Assembly (NCBI GenBank): GCA_034336665.1 | Contig: CM067570.1 | Span: forward strand, 25,873,002 to 25,937,001 | DNA from: Luscinia megarhynchos | Taxonomy: Eukaryota > Chordata > Aves > Passeriformes > Turdidae | Length of the DNA: 64,000 bases | Direction: 5' to 3' | Shown: in pieces, positions 17,766-31,093 of the stretch | Layout of the letters: every line of letters begins with the position of its first letter | How positions within the stretch are numbered: position 1 is the stretch's first letter | Program-made: the position numbers and the translations under genes | The notes under the pieces: generated by a model | What the model was told of the DNA's origin: nothing | The model's database searches: none | Seen by the model: only the letters and a program-made list of their open reading frames with translations

Positions 17766-20700
17766 TCCATCTGCTGACAGTGCTGATAAAGGCACAGAAT
17801 CTCAGGCTACTCTTCAGACTCATTAAAAAAAACCTCAAAAAAACAATTAAAATATTTTCTACATGCTCATCTGTCACTGATTTATCTGGATTTCCATGCC
17901 TTACTTTGCAGTACATTTTCACCAAGTTCTCTCTGCTTTCCCATAGCACTGAGGAACAGCAGTGCCTGGACCTGCATCCAAAGGAAGAACAGTGCTCAGT
18001 GCAATTCACTGTGGCTCAGCATCATCCATTTCCTTAGTCACTGCAATTATATCCTCAGAGAACAGAAAAGGAGAAAAACAGAACCACAGTTTGAATATAA
18101 CCAATTTGTATTTGCTGCAGCTTGAATGTCTACCCTGTCAGGAGTTCATGTTGGTGCGAATGTGGGTATTTTCTCCATGCTTGGGGGTTATTTTGTCTGT
18201 TTTTTCTATTGGGGAGCAGGGAGTAGATTTGGGTTTTGCTTCTTTTTGAAGTTTTTATGTGTGTATTATTTTGGTTTTAGTTTTTTAAAAGACTAAAACC
18301 CCTCAGGTCAAAGGAATACATACATAAAAACTGTGCTTCTGTTTTATAACACTAGTACTAATTTTTTGGGGTTTAAAGTCCTATTTCTACATGCATCACT
18401 ACTTTTAGAGCAGGTTAATGCTTTAATAGGAGAAACAAAACTACAACCAAGCAAAAATTATTGCAGTGGCTCCATATAGTTTGTCCAGCTGTCTAGAGCA
18501 CATGTCAGCAGTGTATTCCTTCAGACACATCCAGTTTGTGAACAAATCGTTAGACAGGGCACTGAACCACAACTCAAAGAGAAAAAGAAACAAGAGAAAA
18601 ATAAGGATTTTCATTTGACATAGGGGGGAAAAAATCACTTTCACTGCTACAGCTCCAACACTTGTATTTCCTGTTCTAGCATTATGAAAGTGAGACATGT
18701 TTTCATACAGGATGCAAGGATACCTTACACCCTTGCTCAAATTATATCCAGTTTTAAGTCAATATGAATGTCTGAAACGAGGAATTTTTTGCTAGTCTCA
18801 GAAAATACTTACAGGGCTGCAAGCAGATTCTAAATGAGCCTCATGCCACCAGTCTGAGGGAAGGCAAAAATCCAGGCCAAAGTCAAAAGCTGTGAAATAT
18901 CATTCACAGGTACTCCAGAAACTTTTAGGAAATAATAATGCCAAGAAACATATATGCAGTATTTTGTAGGCTTAGCCTTTCAAATAAAACTTTTGAATAA
19001 AACTTTCAAATAAACTGTAGTGATCCAACATTTGAGTCCACCTCACTGGAATCTTCAAAGGAATTTAAAAGAACTGGATCACAAACTCCTATCTCACTGC
19101 AACTTGCTATTACTATCTTAGAAAAGGAACTCCTTCCTCAGATCTCTCAGAAATAACAAGTCTATCTTTCTGCTTCAAAATAAGAGAAAAAAGCTGAAGC
19201 ACAATTAAAAAAATTTAAAAAGCTAAGGTAACAGAAAATCTTCACACTTCCCTCTTTCAGTACATTCCTTGCCCTTAAAGATTGAATTTGTAACTTCTCC
19301 CCACCTACACACATCTCTACAGGAAATGGTTTTCTATTAATTGCTTCTGCATGGAAGTATACTACACAAATAAACTGAAATAGGGTGAAACTCAGAAAGG
19401 TTTTATATTTTAGGGCTAATTAATATATTGATTTCTTTCAAATTAAGGAATGTGTTACAGAATAAAACACCTTAGTATCCCAGAAATAAAACACTGATAA
19501 TCAAACCACAAACCAGGACATCTGAGAAAGAAATGTATGGACTGTCTAAATAAATCTGATGCTCGGTGTTTCAAAAGATCAATACCTATTCTGATATTGA
19601 AAGCATGGAAGCTAAAAATCAACAACAAAAATCTGCAGACCTCTAACAGCTGACATGAAAAATCTGATCTCCTACCACAAAATTCAGTCCTAATGAGAAT
19701 GGCAACCAGGGAAAAAAGGTCTCTGTCACACACAAAAATAGACACAATACTTGGTGTCCCAACTCTAATGCTTATGTATTAGTGTCCATAGCAACACCTC
19801 ACCATTCATTTTATTTATTAAACAGAAACCAGCAAAAATAATAATAGTGAATGGTATACATCAACAATAGCTAATTCAATATATAAGGAAGGAAGGAACA
19901 TTCCCAAAGCTACCAGAGAAAGAAAACAAAACTGCAGTATGACTAAGAAGAGTAATGCCACAAAATACCAAGATAAAATAAAAAGACACAAAGAAATAGC
20001 CAGTATGAGTATACAAAAGTAGTTATGGATTGAGGAACTCTATAACTTCCTTTAGGTCTTCTCTTTATGAGTTTTTCAGGAACTCACCACACCCTGGTCT
20101 GACCCATTAGCCACAGTAAGCTTTCTTCATTATACAACCAACACAAAAGTAAACAGCCTTTTGGTATCGAACTTGAATCCCTGTTTAAATACAATTACAT
20201 TCATAGGAATCTTCACCAAGATTTTAGTGAGTATACTGCCATCATCTTCCATTCGGACAGCAACAATAGGAGTTATTCCAATTTGAAAATTACAGCTTTG
20301 AAAAAACCTGCAATTGGTGTATAATCAGGGGTAACATGACCAGGAGCACTCTGATATGATGCTTCCTGGGTTATACTGGCTCCCCAGATGCTCTATGAAC
20401 TCTGTTTTTCAAGCACGTGTGTTCTGCTAGCCAGAAAGCCAAAAGATCACCGCAGGCAACTTCAAAACAACCCTGACATTTCAGTTCTTCAGAAATAATG
20501 GAGATATCTACAGCCAGGATGACATATGTCAGGAGCTAGATGCCCAGTTACAAAACTTCACATTCAGAATTCCAGAGTTAGTCACAAGTTCACAATGCAG
20601 ACACTTGAGGCATTTAGCTGAATTTGCCATTCACTCTTTTGATAAGAAGGACATGAGGTTTTCCTTGCAAGAAAAACTAATTGAAAACACTGATCCCCAG

Positions 20701-23700
20701 TATCCATCCACATGCAAAGATTTTGTCTGATATGATGAAAGGATGACAGGAAAGAGACCATCCATAGCTTCTATCAAGTATAGCTCTAACCCTTTTTATA
20801 CTCCTGACAGAGGATGGTTCACCAGCACAAGTGTGAAAGAAATGTAATCCCACCCAGCTGAGTCACTTAGTGCATATATACAAAGATAAGCACAGACAGT
20901 CTCAAGTTCAGGCTTTGGCTGCAGCACCTGCAAGCCAGATCCAGCCTGGCTCAGTGCTGCTTGCAGCCCCCTGGCAGCTAACCTACATAATTCCAGCTCT
21001 TTTGTCTAAAAGTAATTCAAGTGTCCTTAGAAACAACATCACACTGTTAAAAACCAAATGCTTTATTTACCTAGAGCTCCTACGGTTGTGCCAGATTGAA
21101 AGGTCATTAGCATTTTTCCTCCAGATAACCTCTCTGAAGATACAATGAATGCTGTATCATAAAGAAAGGAGCCAGAAATCAATGGTAAGTAATGTATTGG
21201 ATTTTCTGGACCACATTATTTTTCAGATAAAGAAAAAAAATTACCATAAACGGCTCAATAAGGAAACATAATTAACGGCCAGCTTTGAAGGACCAAGTGT
21301 CTGCCTGGACTTTCAGTCTGCTCTGAGGCATTGTGCTGAGCTACAGCTGCAACTCAGGTAAGACTGCAAAGCAGCTGGGCTAACAGGCTATTCTAAGAGT
21401 AAGACAAATGCCAAGAACCTAAAGTTCTCTTTATAAATTGTATTCATCTAAAAACCATGACAGAGAATCAGATTTTTGTCAGCAAACTAACATATAGGAC
21501 AGAAACAAGTAAGGCTTACTCAAAATGTCTAATTAAGGAGCATGAAAAAGACATGAAAGGCTTTCCATGATCTAAACACTGCTCTACACAGATGAACCTA
21601 ACAGCACTGAACAGCAAATAACCCAATATTTGTAAGTGATCTGTTTTGCAGTTAACAGCTCCAGTCCCAAGTCTGCCTCTTGCTGTGCCAGTAGTCTGAG
21701 GACAAAGACTATTACTGTACTGGGCACAGGGTAGGAATTTATTAGTAGTAGCTGGCAATACCTAGCAGTGCTTTATAACCAAACTTCACAGAGCTCTCGC
21801 GCCTTTTAATCTGAACTCCATTCATTGCAAAATTGTTCCAGAAAACTAGAGCAGAGCCATGCTAAAAATCCTGTTATAAGAAACAGTGTTGTCAGCAAGC
21901 CCGGCAGCTCCAGGCTGCCCAGGGAGACACACTGCAGTGTTTTGAAGCTAATGCCCTCTGTCAGGAGCTGGAGCTGCCGAGCAGCCTGTGCACAGCCATT
22001 TCTGCCATTCCAGCTCACTGCAAGGAGCCCGTGGCATGACAAGACAGGGAAAGCAGGAGATCAACACAGCCAATGTGAAAATAAACATTTGAAAAAGCAA
22101 AGGGACATAGACAAGCAGAACATCCACAAAACATAAACAGTGTTTCCATTTTGCTTGGCAATGACTTCAATGTACACTATCTTGGCTAATTCAGTCAGTA
22201 TACTTTGTTGAGCAGAGTTACCTAAACAAAGTTCACAAGTCTTTAAAGGAGAAATGCTTCCACAGAGGTACAGTCTTAACTCCCACTGAAACGTTAAAAT
22301 TTACAGCACACAGCCTTAAAATATTTGTGGAATAGTTACTGAAGCCTATCACCATCAGAATGCCTGTCCGTCTGTAATAGCACCCAAAAGTGCTCTGGTA
22401 CATCAATCTGCCTTCCAGAGAGCTCCTATTTCTCCAAATTATTTGTATTAAGTAGCAGTGTAGGGTTTGTTTAGAATAATGATGATATTGCATACATGTA
22501 TTATGTGAATAAAGACATAAAAAGTATAGCATCCCTGTCTATTCTCCACTTTGCCTTGAGAAGAGCCAAGGCAATTCCTCATCTGCTACCTTTATTATTT
22601 ACAATCCACTAATGCATTCTGAAAGAGTATCATTCTTGGGAGCCTTATCTACCTTTACCTTGTGTCTATAAGGCATTCACAATAAAGCCCCAGCACACAC
22701 TGTCACAAAAGATACCAGCTAATGATGCCATCGAGTGTATTATATAACATGTAATAACAACAACATAAAAGTACTCAACATTCCCAGTAAATGGAAACAG
22801 TATCTTTACTGTATTTGTATTACCCAAAGATATTTGCAGATCTTTAAACTCTTAGAAGTGCATAAAACATATGCAAGTAATTTCCAGCTGAGATGCAAAT
22901 TAGTGCCTCAGGAACTGCACATGATACAAGACTGTGAATCACTTATTTACAGATATTGGTTAACTTAAAATGCACGTTTTCACTATTACTGAAGGTGGCA
23001 AAACTAGTGATTACATGACCAAAAAAATGTGTTTCCTTTCTTAATTTTAGATCTTAAATGTGAATAAAATAGTCACTATGGAGTACTAGAAACAAGCAGG
23101 CTACTTCAAGGATGACAAAGATGCAGATCAGACAATTGTATCAAACAAATAAGCTAAAAGCTATGCTCACAGGTACTTGAGAAATTGAAATCTCTAAGGA
23201 CTCAAGAAAAATGTTCAGCCCTCTGAAACAAAGCACAAATATAGCTCTAACACTTCACAAACACACTATATTGCAGCTTCAAGATACAGAAAAAAAGCCC
23301 TTTTTAGATTCCAGCATATTTCTAAGAGAATTCTGTGAAGATCCTTGCTCTCGGCCCTCCAGGTCACAATGCACTACTAATTCCTGCAGTTACCTTTCCT
23401 AGCAAGTGTGCTCCAACAGGAGTCTGACAAAGCAATAAGGAATGTACTCGTAAAAGGAAAAAAAAAAAAGAAGGCTTGGGGTTTGGGTTATTGGTGTTTT
23501 GTAAAAATAATATTTGAAATGTTTCTGCTTTCTCAAACAAACATATTTGCTCTTTTAACATGGTTTTCAGCATTTTGTGGGTTTAGTGCATAGCAGAAAT
23601 TTAAAAACACTTCCAAAACATTTCAATGTCAGTGCAAGTAAAACACTTCAATTTCATCTTCCTGATTAAATGTTTCTGTAAGAGAAAAAAATTGCACATA

Positions 23701-26700
23701 CTGTTTTCTGCCTAAGGAGGTTTTGCCTTCACAGCTAACATTTCATATGCAAGACTCCAATTTCACATCAAAGCTTTACTTTTAAATTCAGTAAAGATGC
23801 CAATTTAATCTCAGGAGACTATGATGTCTTAGAAGTTAAAACAGTAAGTGCTGCTGCAAACAATCTTTAAGAGATTCTGCTTTTGATAGATGCAGTTTTA
23901 ATGGGAAACTGAAGTTACTCGACAAGCATTACCAGTTATCTTGAGAGACTTGCAAACCATTCCACTGGTTCTACAGAAGTTAAGTTTCACTTGAATTTCT
24001 AAATAACCTTCTATTGCAATTGCTTTAATACTGTGCTTCCTGCAGTAACTTTTAATTCTACTCCTCTTCCCCTACACTAATCCATCACTTTTCCCTCAGT
24101 TGCAATGACACAAGACAGCCTTAATTAGCACACGTTTCCAAAATCTTATCAGTAAGCATTTGTAGCAATGTGTACCCAGTGTCACAGCCCCCTCTGCAGT
24201 TAATTAATTTCCTGTAACCAAATAAACAGCAAAAAACACCCCACTAAGCACTAAATTTCAGACAGAAAGGCAGCTGGAGGTTCAGGAAAATACGTATTTG
24301 TCAACAGCTGGATATTTCATAATGAAGCTAGTATATTAAAGAATTGTAAAAAAATAAATTGTTCTCCCTCTATCAGGTGTTCCACATACAATCTCTTCTA
24401 AGAGAGGCACATACTAAGAAATTTCCATGCACATTCACCTGTATCTCCTTCAGCAGCTTAGCAACTTCATTTTCTACAGTGCCCTAAAGCAACTTCCTCA
24501 GAGGCACAGTATCATCCTCTTGCATCAAATGCTTAGCTGTCTCAAAGGAAACTTCTTTTTTAGGAGAAATTAAGGCCTTTAATTACTGTCTTAATATTTC
24601 CTCCCATCTTATAACATTGTGACAGAATGCCTCATCTCTTCACTGAAGGAAGAGGTCTCAATCATTTCAAGTGCACAAGTTTTAACCCTCGTGTAGATCA
24701 CTCCCACCTTCATCTTTTAAAACCTGAGATCTGCCACCTTGCAAAGGTTTGTAATTTCCTCTTTACATCTAAATCATCTGAAAACAAAGAGAATAATGCA
24801 CATGAAGAAAAAAACTTATTCACAGAGTGGGTTCTTTAGATTAGGCAGATCAGAAATTAAAGACCAGCTTAAACATCAGCTACAAACTTAGTTCATCAGG
24901 TGCTGCAACCCAGCTGAAGTAAGTGCATTCCAATTATAAATTAATATCAAATGCTGTTCTCCAGAAAAAGACAACTGAGAGTAAGCAGGGTTACAACTTT
25001 CCAAAATTAGCCTGACATGATCCAATTCAGCTTCAGTGGGAGTTAGACTGGGCCACGTGCCCACAGCTACATGAGCCTAACTGCTGCCTCTGAAAAACAA
25101 TAGTTAAATGAAAACTGTCTCATTATCACCATAATTAACCTGTCCCAGCCACATACATTTGTAATTACTTCTTTTTTTTTTAATGGTAGCTTTTGTCAAA
25201 GTTTCCACACAATTCCATGAGCACTTCAAGACCCACTTTTACATACCTATTTTATTTACATAGCAAGAAGGCTGGCAAAGAGGCAGGAATGTTACACTGG
25301 AAAGATAAGCCTGTTATCAGTATTGCAGAGTAAAGAATAACTTCCTTGACTGTGTGAGGTGGTCTCTTTCTGTCCACAACTGAGTGCTCTTATTCAACAG
25401 AGGTTTCCTAAATACTCTAAAAATTGCAGCCACCATTTGCTGTTATGAGATGAAAACCCTACACAATTCTCAACCACATGTAGTACCAGTAACTGCTCAA
25501 CAGTTGCTGCCAGGGATTTTTTCCATATATCACACAAATACATCATCTGTCATAGAAAAACACATTCTTAACACTCAGTTGCTGCTACATTAATTTATTT
25601 GCAGTACCAGGAAGCAGCCTTGAGGGAAAAAAATAATTAAAAATTGCTCTTTCATCTTGATGTTATTTTAACGTGAATGTTTCATTACAGCAATATATCT
25701 ATGACCAACAAGGGAGATCATTTAAGTCTTTAGCTACTTAATTTCTATTTAACAGGCTATTATGAATGATTGAGGAACTAATGATTTTGTCTTCAAAACA
25801 GTCTCAGAATTTAGGAAGCATTCTGCAGTCATTACAGGCAGATATTTAGCAAGGTCAAACTAAATATCTGACAAAGGCAATGAAGTAAACATATCTCAAA
25901 ACACTGACCCAGGAAGCCAAAGTTGGCCCTTTTTAGGTAGGGTTATGGGGTATATAAGTATGCTGGCTGAAGTTAACATGGAATATTTTTGGTCAATTTT
26001 TTCTGTGAAAATGTAAGATGGAAGAACAGTGAGTCTATCCACAAGCGTTTTAGCACAGAAGAATAAAGTAAATCTTTCACCAGAAGTTCCATTTAAAGAT
26101 AGAGGATGATTGGTTGTTTCTGAGCTTCTGCATTTGAGTAGCTCCAAACTCCAGAGGCAAATCTTGAGATGAGAAATAAACACCATTCTCCAACCATTAC
26201 TTCTCTTGGCATCAGGAAACACCTATCTTAATCTCTGCCTTTTTAATACCTCCAGACTGTGGGTTCCAGACTATCATCCATTCTACAGCATTTGCAAAAT
26301 TCTAGCTGGAGGGATTAGCAACCAACAGCTACTCAAATCTGCATGGATTATCTTTAAGATAGAAGAGATGAATATTATGAATACTCAGATGCATGATAGT
26401 TTTAAATTACCAGCTGCACATTAAGAAGCAGTAAGGATTAAGTTTCAGGTTTCAAGAACTTGTTTGTCCTTAATCTTATTTTTCAATTTCATAAAAAATT
26501 TGTTACGAAACAGGTTAGATTACATGCACTTTTACCCTAATCAAACATGAATTAAAGGACAAAAAAGGAAGCTGTTCTGTTCTACACAGATACAGTTGCA
26601 AGAAAAATGTTTTGACATCCTAAAAAGAACATTGACATTATCTTAAATACTACACTTAATTTTTCTAATTGCTATATGTTTTGACAATGATAATTTTATA

Positions 26701-26820
26701 TATCTAACACGTATTAAGATCTTAACTTAATTTTGTCTTCTTGAATAATTTACAGTTTAGCTGTATCTTTCCACACACCACTGTTAAGTATCATAGAAAA
26801 ATTGCAACCAAAAGATTAAA

Positions 26821-26881
26821 ATATCTATATATATCTATATAGTATAAAGTATATATATATACACCTATATAGTATAAAGTA
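26821..26881. repeat. TA-rich tract with a 17-bp direct repeat
   Basis: The 17-mer ctatatagtataaagta occurs twice without mismatch, at 26,835-26,851 and 26,865-26,881, 30 bp apart, inside a tract of ATATAT and ATCTATAT units. Consistent with a small tandem duplication in a microsatellite in intron 3. Confidence 0.88.
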
Positions 26882-28666
26882 ATGGTTTTATTCCTCCATT
26901 ACTTTTCTGGATGGATTTAGCTCAAGGGCCTAACATCTATTCTGCTGTTTTCACAGATCCTTCACATAGCTGCAAGGAAACATCTTTAAAAGAACAATTA
27001 CAATTTTCCTTAAAAATTAAGCTTTAAATTGATTAGGGTCATCAGCAAGCTCTTCAGGCTCCATTAGTTATTAAACTACTAAACTGAATTTCTACTTGTC
27101 ATTCCAGGAACTTTTTATTCTGTATGATTTTACTGGAAATGAGAAGAAAAGCATTTACAAATGCTTAGTTAACTGTTGGCTGAATTCATCAGGCTTCACA
27201 TTACTGTACAGCAGTCACCTCCACCTTGACATTTCCAGGATCATAAGTACAGTTCTAGGAGGTCTCATACCTCACTTTGGGCCATTCAAGAACTTTTCAT
27301 CAAAAATATAGATAAAAAACAGTGCTCTTACAGTTCACAGGCTATAGTGAAATAACCTTCTGCAGAAGATTTCCCATGTGACTGTGACCTGTTCAATTTA
27401 ATAATCTGAAAGGTATGGTAACACAGGTTGCCACAGCCTGTGCAGCTAACCTTGCTAATGTCCTTACAGCATTCTGTAGCTAAAACTGAAAGGCTGGAAG
27501 AGTGCCCAAGAAAGGTATCCAGTAGCTAATACAAAGCTTCCCAACAATTCTATAAAAACTCAACCTGGCCAAAGCAAGAATTTCAGTACTTAAGGTGCAA
27601 AATATAATCTCACAGAACCAAAATGAGTTCTGGGAGGAGCTGAGAGACCATGAACACTCCACCACATGGAATGGGGGGTCTGTGTGCTGCAGCCTCCCTG
27701 CTTTTTCACCCCTCCATCTTTCCTCAAGTATCCTGTACCTCCACAGTGCTACCAGAATGCTGGATATGAACAGCCAGGAGCAGCCCCTTCTCTGTCAGAG
27801 GCAGCAATGGGAGAGCTTTACAGAAAAAAAACACCACAGTGGCAAACGAGGCCATCCTTGCTGCTGGAATGGCCCATCTCCATCTCTTAACCCAGCCAAA
27901 GCAGACAGACAACTGTGCTCCCAAGCAACCTACTTTGCTTATGCCTAAAGCCAAATTTGCCTATTATGAAAATGGAAGGTGACACAATAACACAAAACAG
28001 TTTGAGTCAGTACAAATGTATGCTGCAGCACTCAATTACAGCTAGGTGAAGTAAGGACTGTGTTACAGATTTAATTCTCTTCCCTCCCCCCACTTTGCAA
28101 GTCAAGATAGATCATCTGGTATCAAAAATTCCATTTAAAATTATTTGAAGATCTTATCGCTCAACAACTGAATTAATTCAGCTTCTAATTTTCATCCTAT
28201 GAGAAGAACAAGCACAAGTCATTTTGTAAGAACCTGGTCTTCCTGTTTTTGGGAGAAAAGGACAAGGAATTACCTTTACATCTGGTTTTCCTCCTGTCTA
28301 GTTTCCCTGCACAACACCTACTCCAGTCACATTTGGGGAGCCAAATCTGATGACTCTCACCAAAGTAAAGCAGAATCTGTTCTGCACTGCACAGTGACAC
28401 TGATTCCAAATGGTGATTGTTTACTGGCTCTACAAACAGTACTGTCAACCAAAAGACAGCATATTTTACCAACTTTCTTTACCCATTCATATTGTACACA
28501 CTTTCCAAGTTAAAGACTGCTGTTTTTTAGCAGATCAAACCCTCATTTTGATCCAACTTCTTTACAACTACAAGACCCTACAGCCATTTTTGAAAGCACC
28601 AGTGATAAGTGTCAGTATCGTCACACTGAAGTTCATTCAAATACTATCATTCCTAAATGATAAACA

Positions 28667-28700
28667 AAAACTATTTGGTTTTTTTTAAACAAATAGTTTT
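28667..28700. repeat. Perfect 11-bp inverted repeat (hairpin)
   Basis: AAAACTATTTG at 28,667-28,677 is the exact reverse complement of CAAATAGTTTT at 28,690-28,700, with a 12-nt spacer. Three more T-A pairs can form after a bulged G. It may be a replication or cruciform-prone site; no transposon is recognisable around it. Confidence 0.7.
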
Positions 28701-29638
28701 ACAAAAAACACAAACTATTATTTTTGCATTCTACACCTGTAAATGCTATCCAATTACACACCTTCATTTCACAAAATACTTTCCACTGATAAAGAGCTCT
28801 TGACATGCAGAACAGTTGTGCCTCCATTTATATACCTAACTTTACTCAACTTCCCTTTCACAATTCTTATTTAGAAAAGGCTATCCAAATGTTTAGATTA
28901 GGCCACTAACTCAGCTTCTTTACAGGTTCTTGACTTTTGGAACACAGCATAACAGTGTGCCTGCTAGTATGATCTTGCTTCTGTCATACCAGGTTAAGAG
29001 GTCTGATCCCTTGATTTGGATCTGTATGCTAGGCTGATTTTATAATAAATAACTGAACAGAAAATGACATTGCTCACATTAGTATTCTTTGAATATTATG
29101 TCAAAGTTAGCCCTTACCAGAGATATGCAAAAGAAAGAAGTCAGATTTCAGAGACTGTTGGAGAGGACTTCAGCAGTCTTATACAAGACTGGTTCTACCA
29201 CCCAAAACTACCTGTGATTCATGACTGAACAGACAGGCCAAACTTTCCAAAGGTACTGTACTGTTAATGAAACCACTAGCCTGTTCTCAACAGAAATCAT
29301 GAATCTTCTGAATACCTCCACGGGTATTCAGGCTTATGAGGTTGGGCATCCAAATACCAAATATCAAAACACACAAGACTAGAGACCATTTTGAAAAATA
29401 TAACCTGCATTTGGCAGTTACCTGTACAAACAGTCCTCTTGTAAGCATTTAGCTCCTTCTTTGTGGAGCAGTGTGGAATATGAGAGTGACAAACTTCCTA
29501 AGGGAAAGCTCTGTTCTGTTTGCCATCTCTGTGACACAGAGAGGTCACAGGTTTCACATTTAACAGTACCACAAAAGGAGGCTCTTTCCCTAAAATCCTT
29601 CTACCATGAAATGACAGAGACACAAGCATCTGACTTAC

Positions 29639-29818
29639 TGTAAGGTGTTGTATCAGTAGGGTCAGGAGGTGGGAAGTTTTCTGTGAAGTTGACATTACAC
29701 AAGTCTGTACTACAGCAGCAGAAGCGGTATGTCCCATTCTGAATCAAGGAAGGGGTGGTTGTAACTATACACTCTTCAAAGTGACACTCCTGTGGGTCTC
29801 CTATATGAGACCAGCAAC
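29639..29818 (-). CDS. BMPR2: BMPR2 exon 3: cysteine-rich ectodomain and stalk
   Basis: This 180-nt exon has two bases completing the Gly codon begun in exon 2, 59 full codons and one base passed to exon 4. It finishes the three-finger ligand-binding fold. The seven cysteines seen here (GCW, QEC, EEC, FCCC and DLCN), with three from exon 2, make the ten expected in this receptor. The [10 protein letters not shown] segment is the C-terminal signature of activin-type receptor ectodomains. Sequons are QNGT and NFT. The acceptor TTTTTACAG and donor ACA|GTAAGT are both strong. Human exon 3 is 171 nt; the three added residues lie in the proline-rich stalk, which reads [11 protein letters not shown] where human reads PPPDTTPL. 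Substitutions of this kind are seen in known missense-sensitive surroundings, but none removes a cysteine. Confidence 0.97.
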
Positions 29819-31093
29819 CTGTAAAAAGAAGCAAATGACAGATGTATTTTTTTTAAAATAAGCATAAAATTAGTTCTACTGACTGGATAAACACATCTAC
29901 AGAAATTCTAATATTATCCAATTAAGCATTCCAGAGTGCAATGAAAACAGTTATCATAATTTGCTTGTCTGACTTTACTAGCACCTTTTAAACCAAAACC
30001 TGAAGAATTTCTTTCAGAACTCTCCATAGCCAAGGAGAAGAAAATGTGGGCAGGGATGAAGGCCAATGTCAGAGGTGTCCAGCTGTTGCCTTAATATGAC
30101 AAAACCTGAATTTCTGAGCCTCCTAAGCAGAAGTATGCCACTCCTCATCTCTCTGACACCACAAACCATATCCCCACCCTCTGGTCCACAGTCTAAATGA
30201 ATTGTGACCTAGTTCCTTCTTTAGGCCCCAAGACTGCATCGACAACTTGGTGCTTCTTGCATAATTTTCAAAATTCTGCCCTTCCTCATCGTCAGTATTA
30301 CTGGACTTTTCTACAGGATGATAATTTATTGCCTGATTAATACCAGGTCCTTCGTCTCTGCAGCAACTGTTTGTTCCCAAGTATGGTCAACAGCAGTTAA
30401 ATGTCATTTATTCACAAATACCTGGAAGGGAAAGAGGCAGCAGTGGGGCAGAGGTGAGCAGTCAGGCTGCTCCCTTCAGCAGATTGCCAGATCAAAACAG
30501 GAATCATGGACTACAACTCCACAGGCTATCTGTAAGTACCAGCTGCATTTTTCATTCAGCCTTACACTACATTAACTTGCATCCAAATAACAAAGAGCAG
30601 AGTCCCTGAGAATGGTAATCAAAACATGTCTCCAGAAACTGCAAAGCCCTTCACCCTTCCTACCTTCATTCTCCCCACAGAACAGCACTGAATTACAGAA
30701 CTGATATGTGAACTACAGCTGCAATTTCCTCTGTAAACAAATAATATGAACATACATTTTTTACTTAATAAGACACTTACTGTTAAATTTATCATTACAT
30801 CAATACATACACTGAAATTCAAATAAGCCATCTTCCTCTGGATCTCATAAGTAACAAGAAATTTGAATGCTTTTTATTTCAGCTGTGCATTGATGCCTTT
30901 GGTCTCTTTTGGAAGTCATTAATTTCAAACAAACTTTCTGTTCACATTTAAAATTGTTAAATGGGAAGTTTAAAATTATGCATTTCGACAATGTGCAAGA
31001 AGTCTGGTTTTGCAGCTTTGTATCAGCTGGCTAGACCACAAAGAAGTGAAATAAGTAACAAAACTACTGCACTCAAACTGAACTGCTAGATAC
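29819..31093 (-). other. BMPR2 intron 2
   Basis: A 1,275-bp GT-AG intron (donor GTATCTAGCAG, acceptor CTTCTTTTTACAG) between the two ectodomain exons. No repeat is seen. A minus-strand open frame at 30123-30380 is present, but it has no recognisable domain and no clear splice sites around it. Confidence 0.93.

Larger units (their letters stand above)
4260..29638 (-). other. BMPR2 intron 3 (25.4 kb)
   Basis: This long GT-AG intron (donor GTAAGTCAGATG, acceptor TTTGCTTTCAG) separates the ectodomain exons from the transmembrane exon. It is mostly unique AT-rich DNA. A slightly more GC-rich stretch lies at about 6,080-6,430, with no identity I can assign. Distinct patches inside the intron have their own entries: GC-rich CpG-poor blocks at 13.5 and 17.5 kb, a CpG-dense block at 15.0 kb, AT repeats at 11.3 and 26.8 kb, a poly-A/poly-C tract at 17.3 kb and a hairpin at 28.7 kb. 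Open frames of 60-220 codons on both strands resemble no protein family I know and are best explained by chance. Between those patches I see no gene. Confidence 0.93.

Noticed and set aside
17405..18037. 210-codon plus-strand open frame
   Set aside because: Same reason: the first part follows a GC-rich block, the second is low-complexity and lysine-rich. No family resemblance, no splice or promoter context.
30123..30380. 85-codon minus-strand frame in intron 2 as an extra BMPR2 exon
   Set aside because: No such segment is known in the receptor, no suitable acceptor and donor pair in phase was seen, and it would interrupt the three-finger fold.
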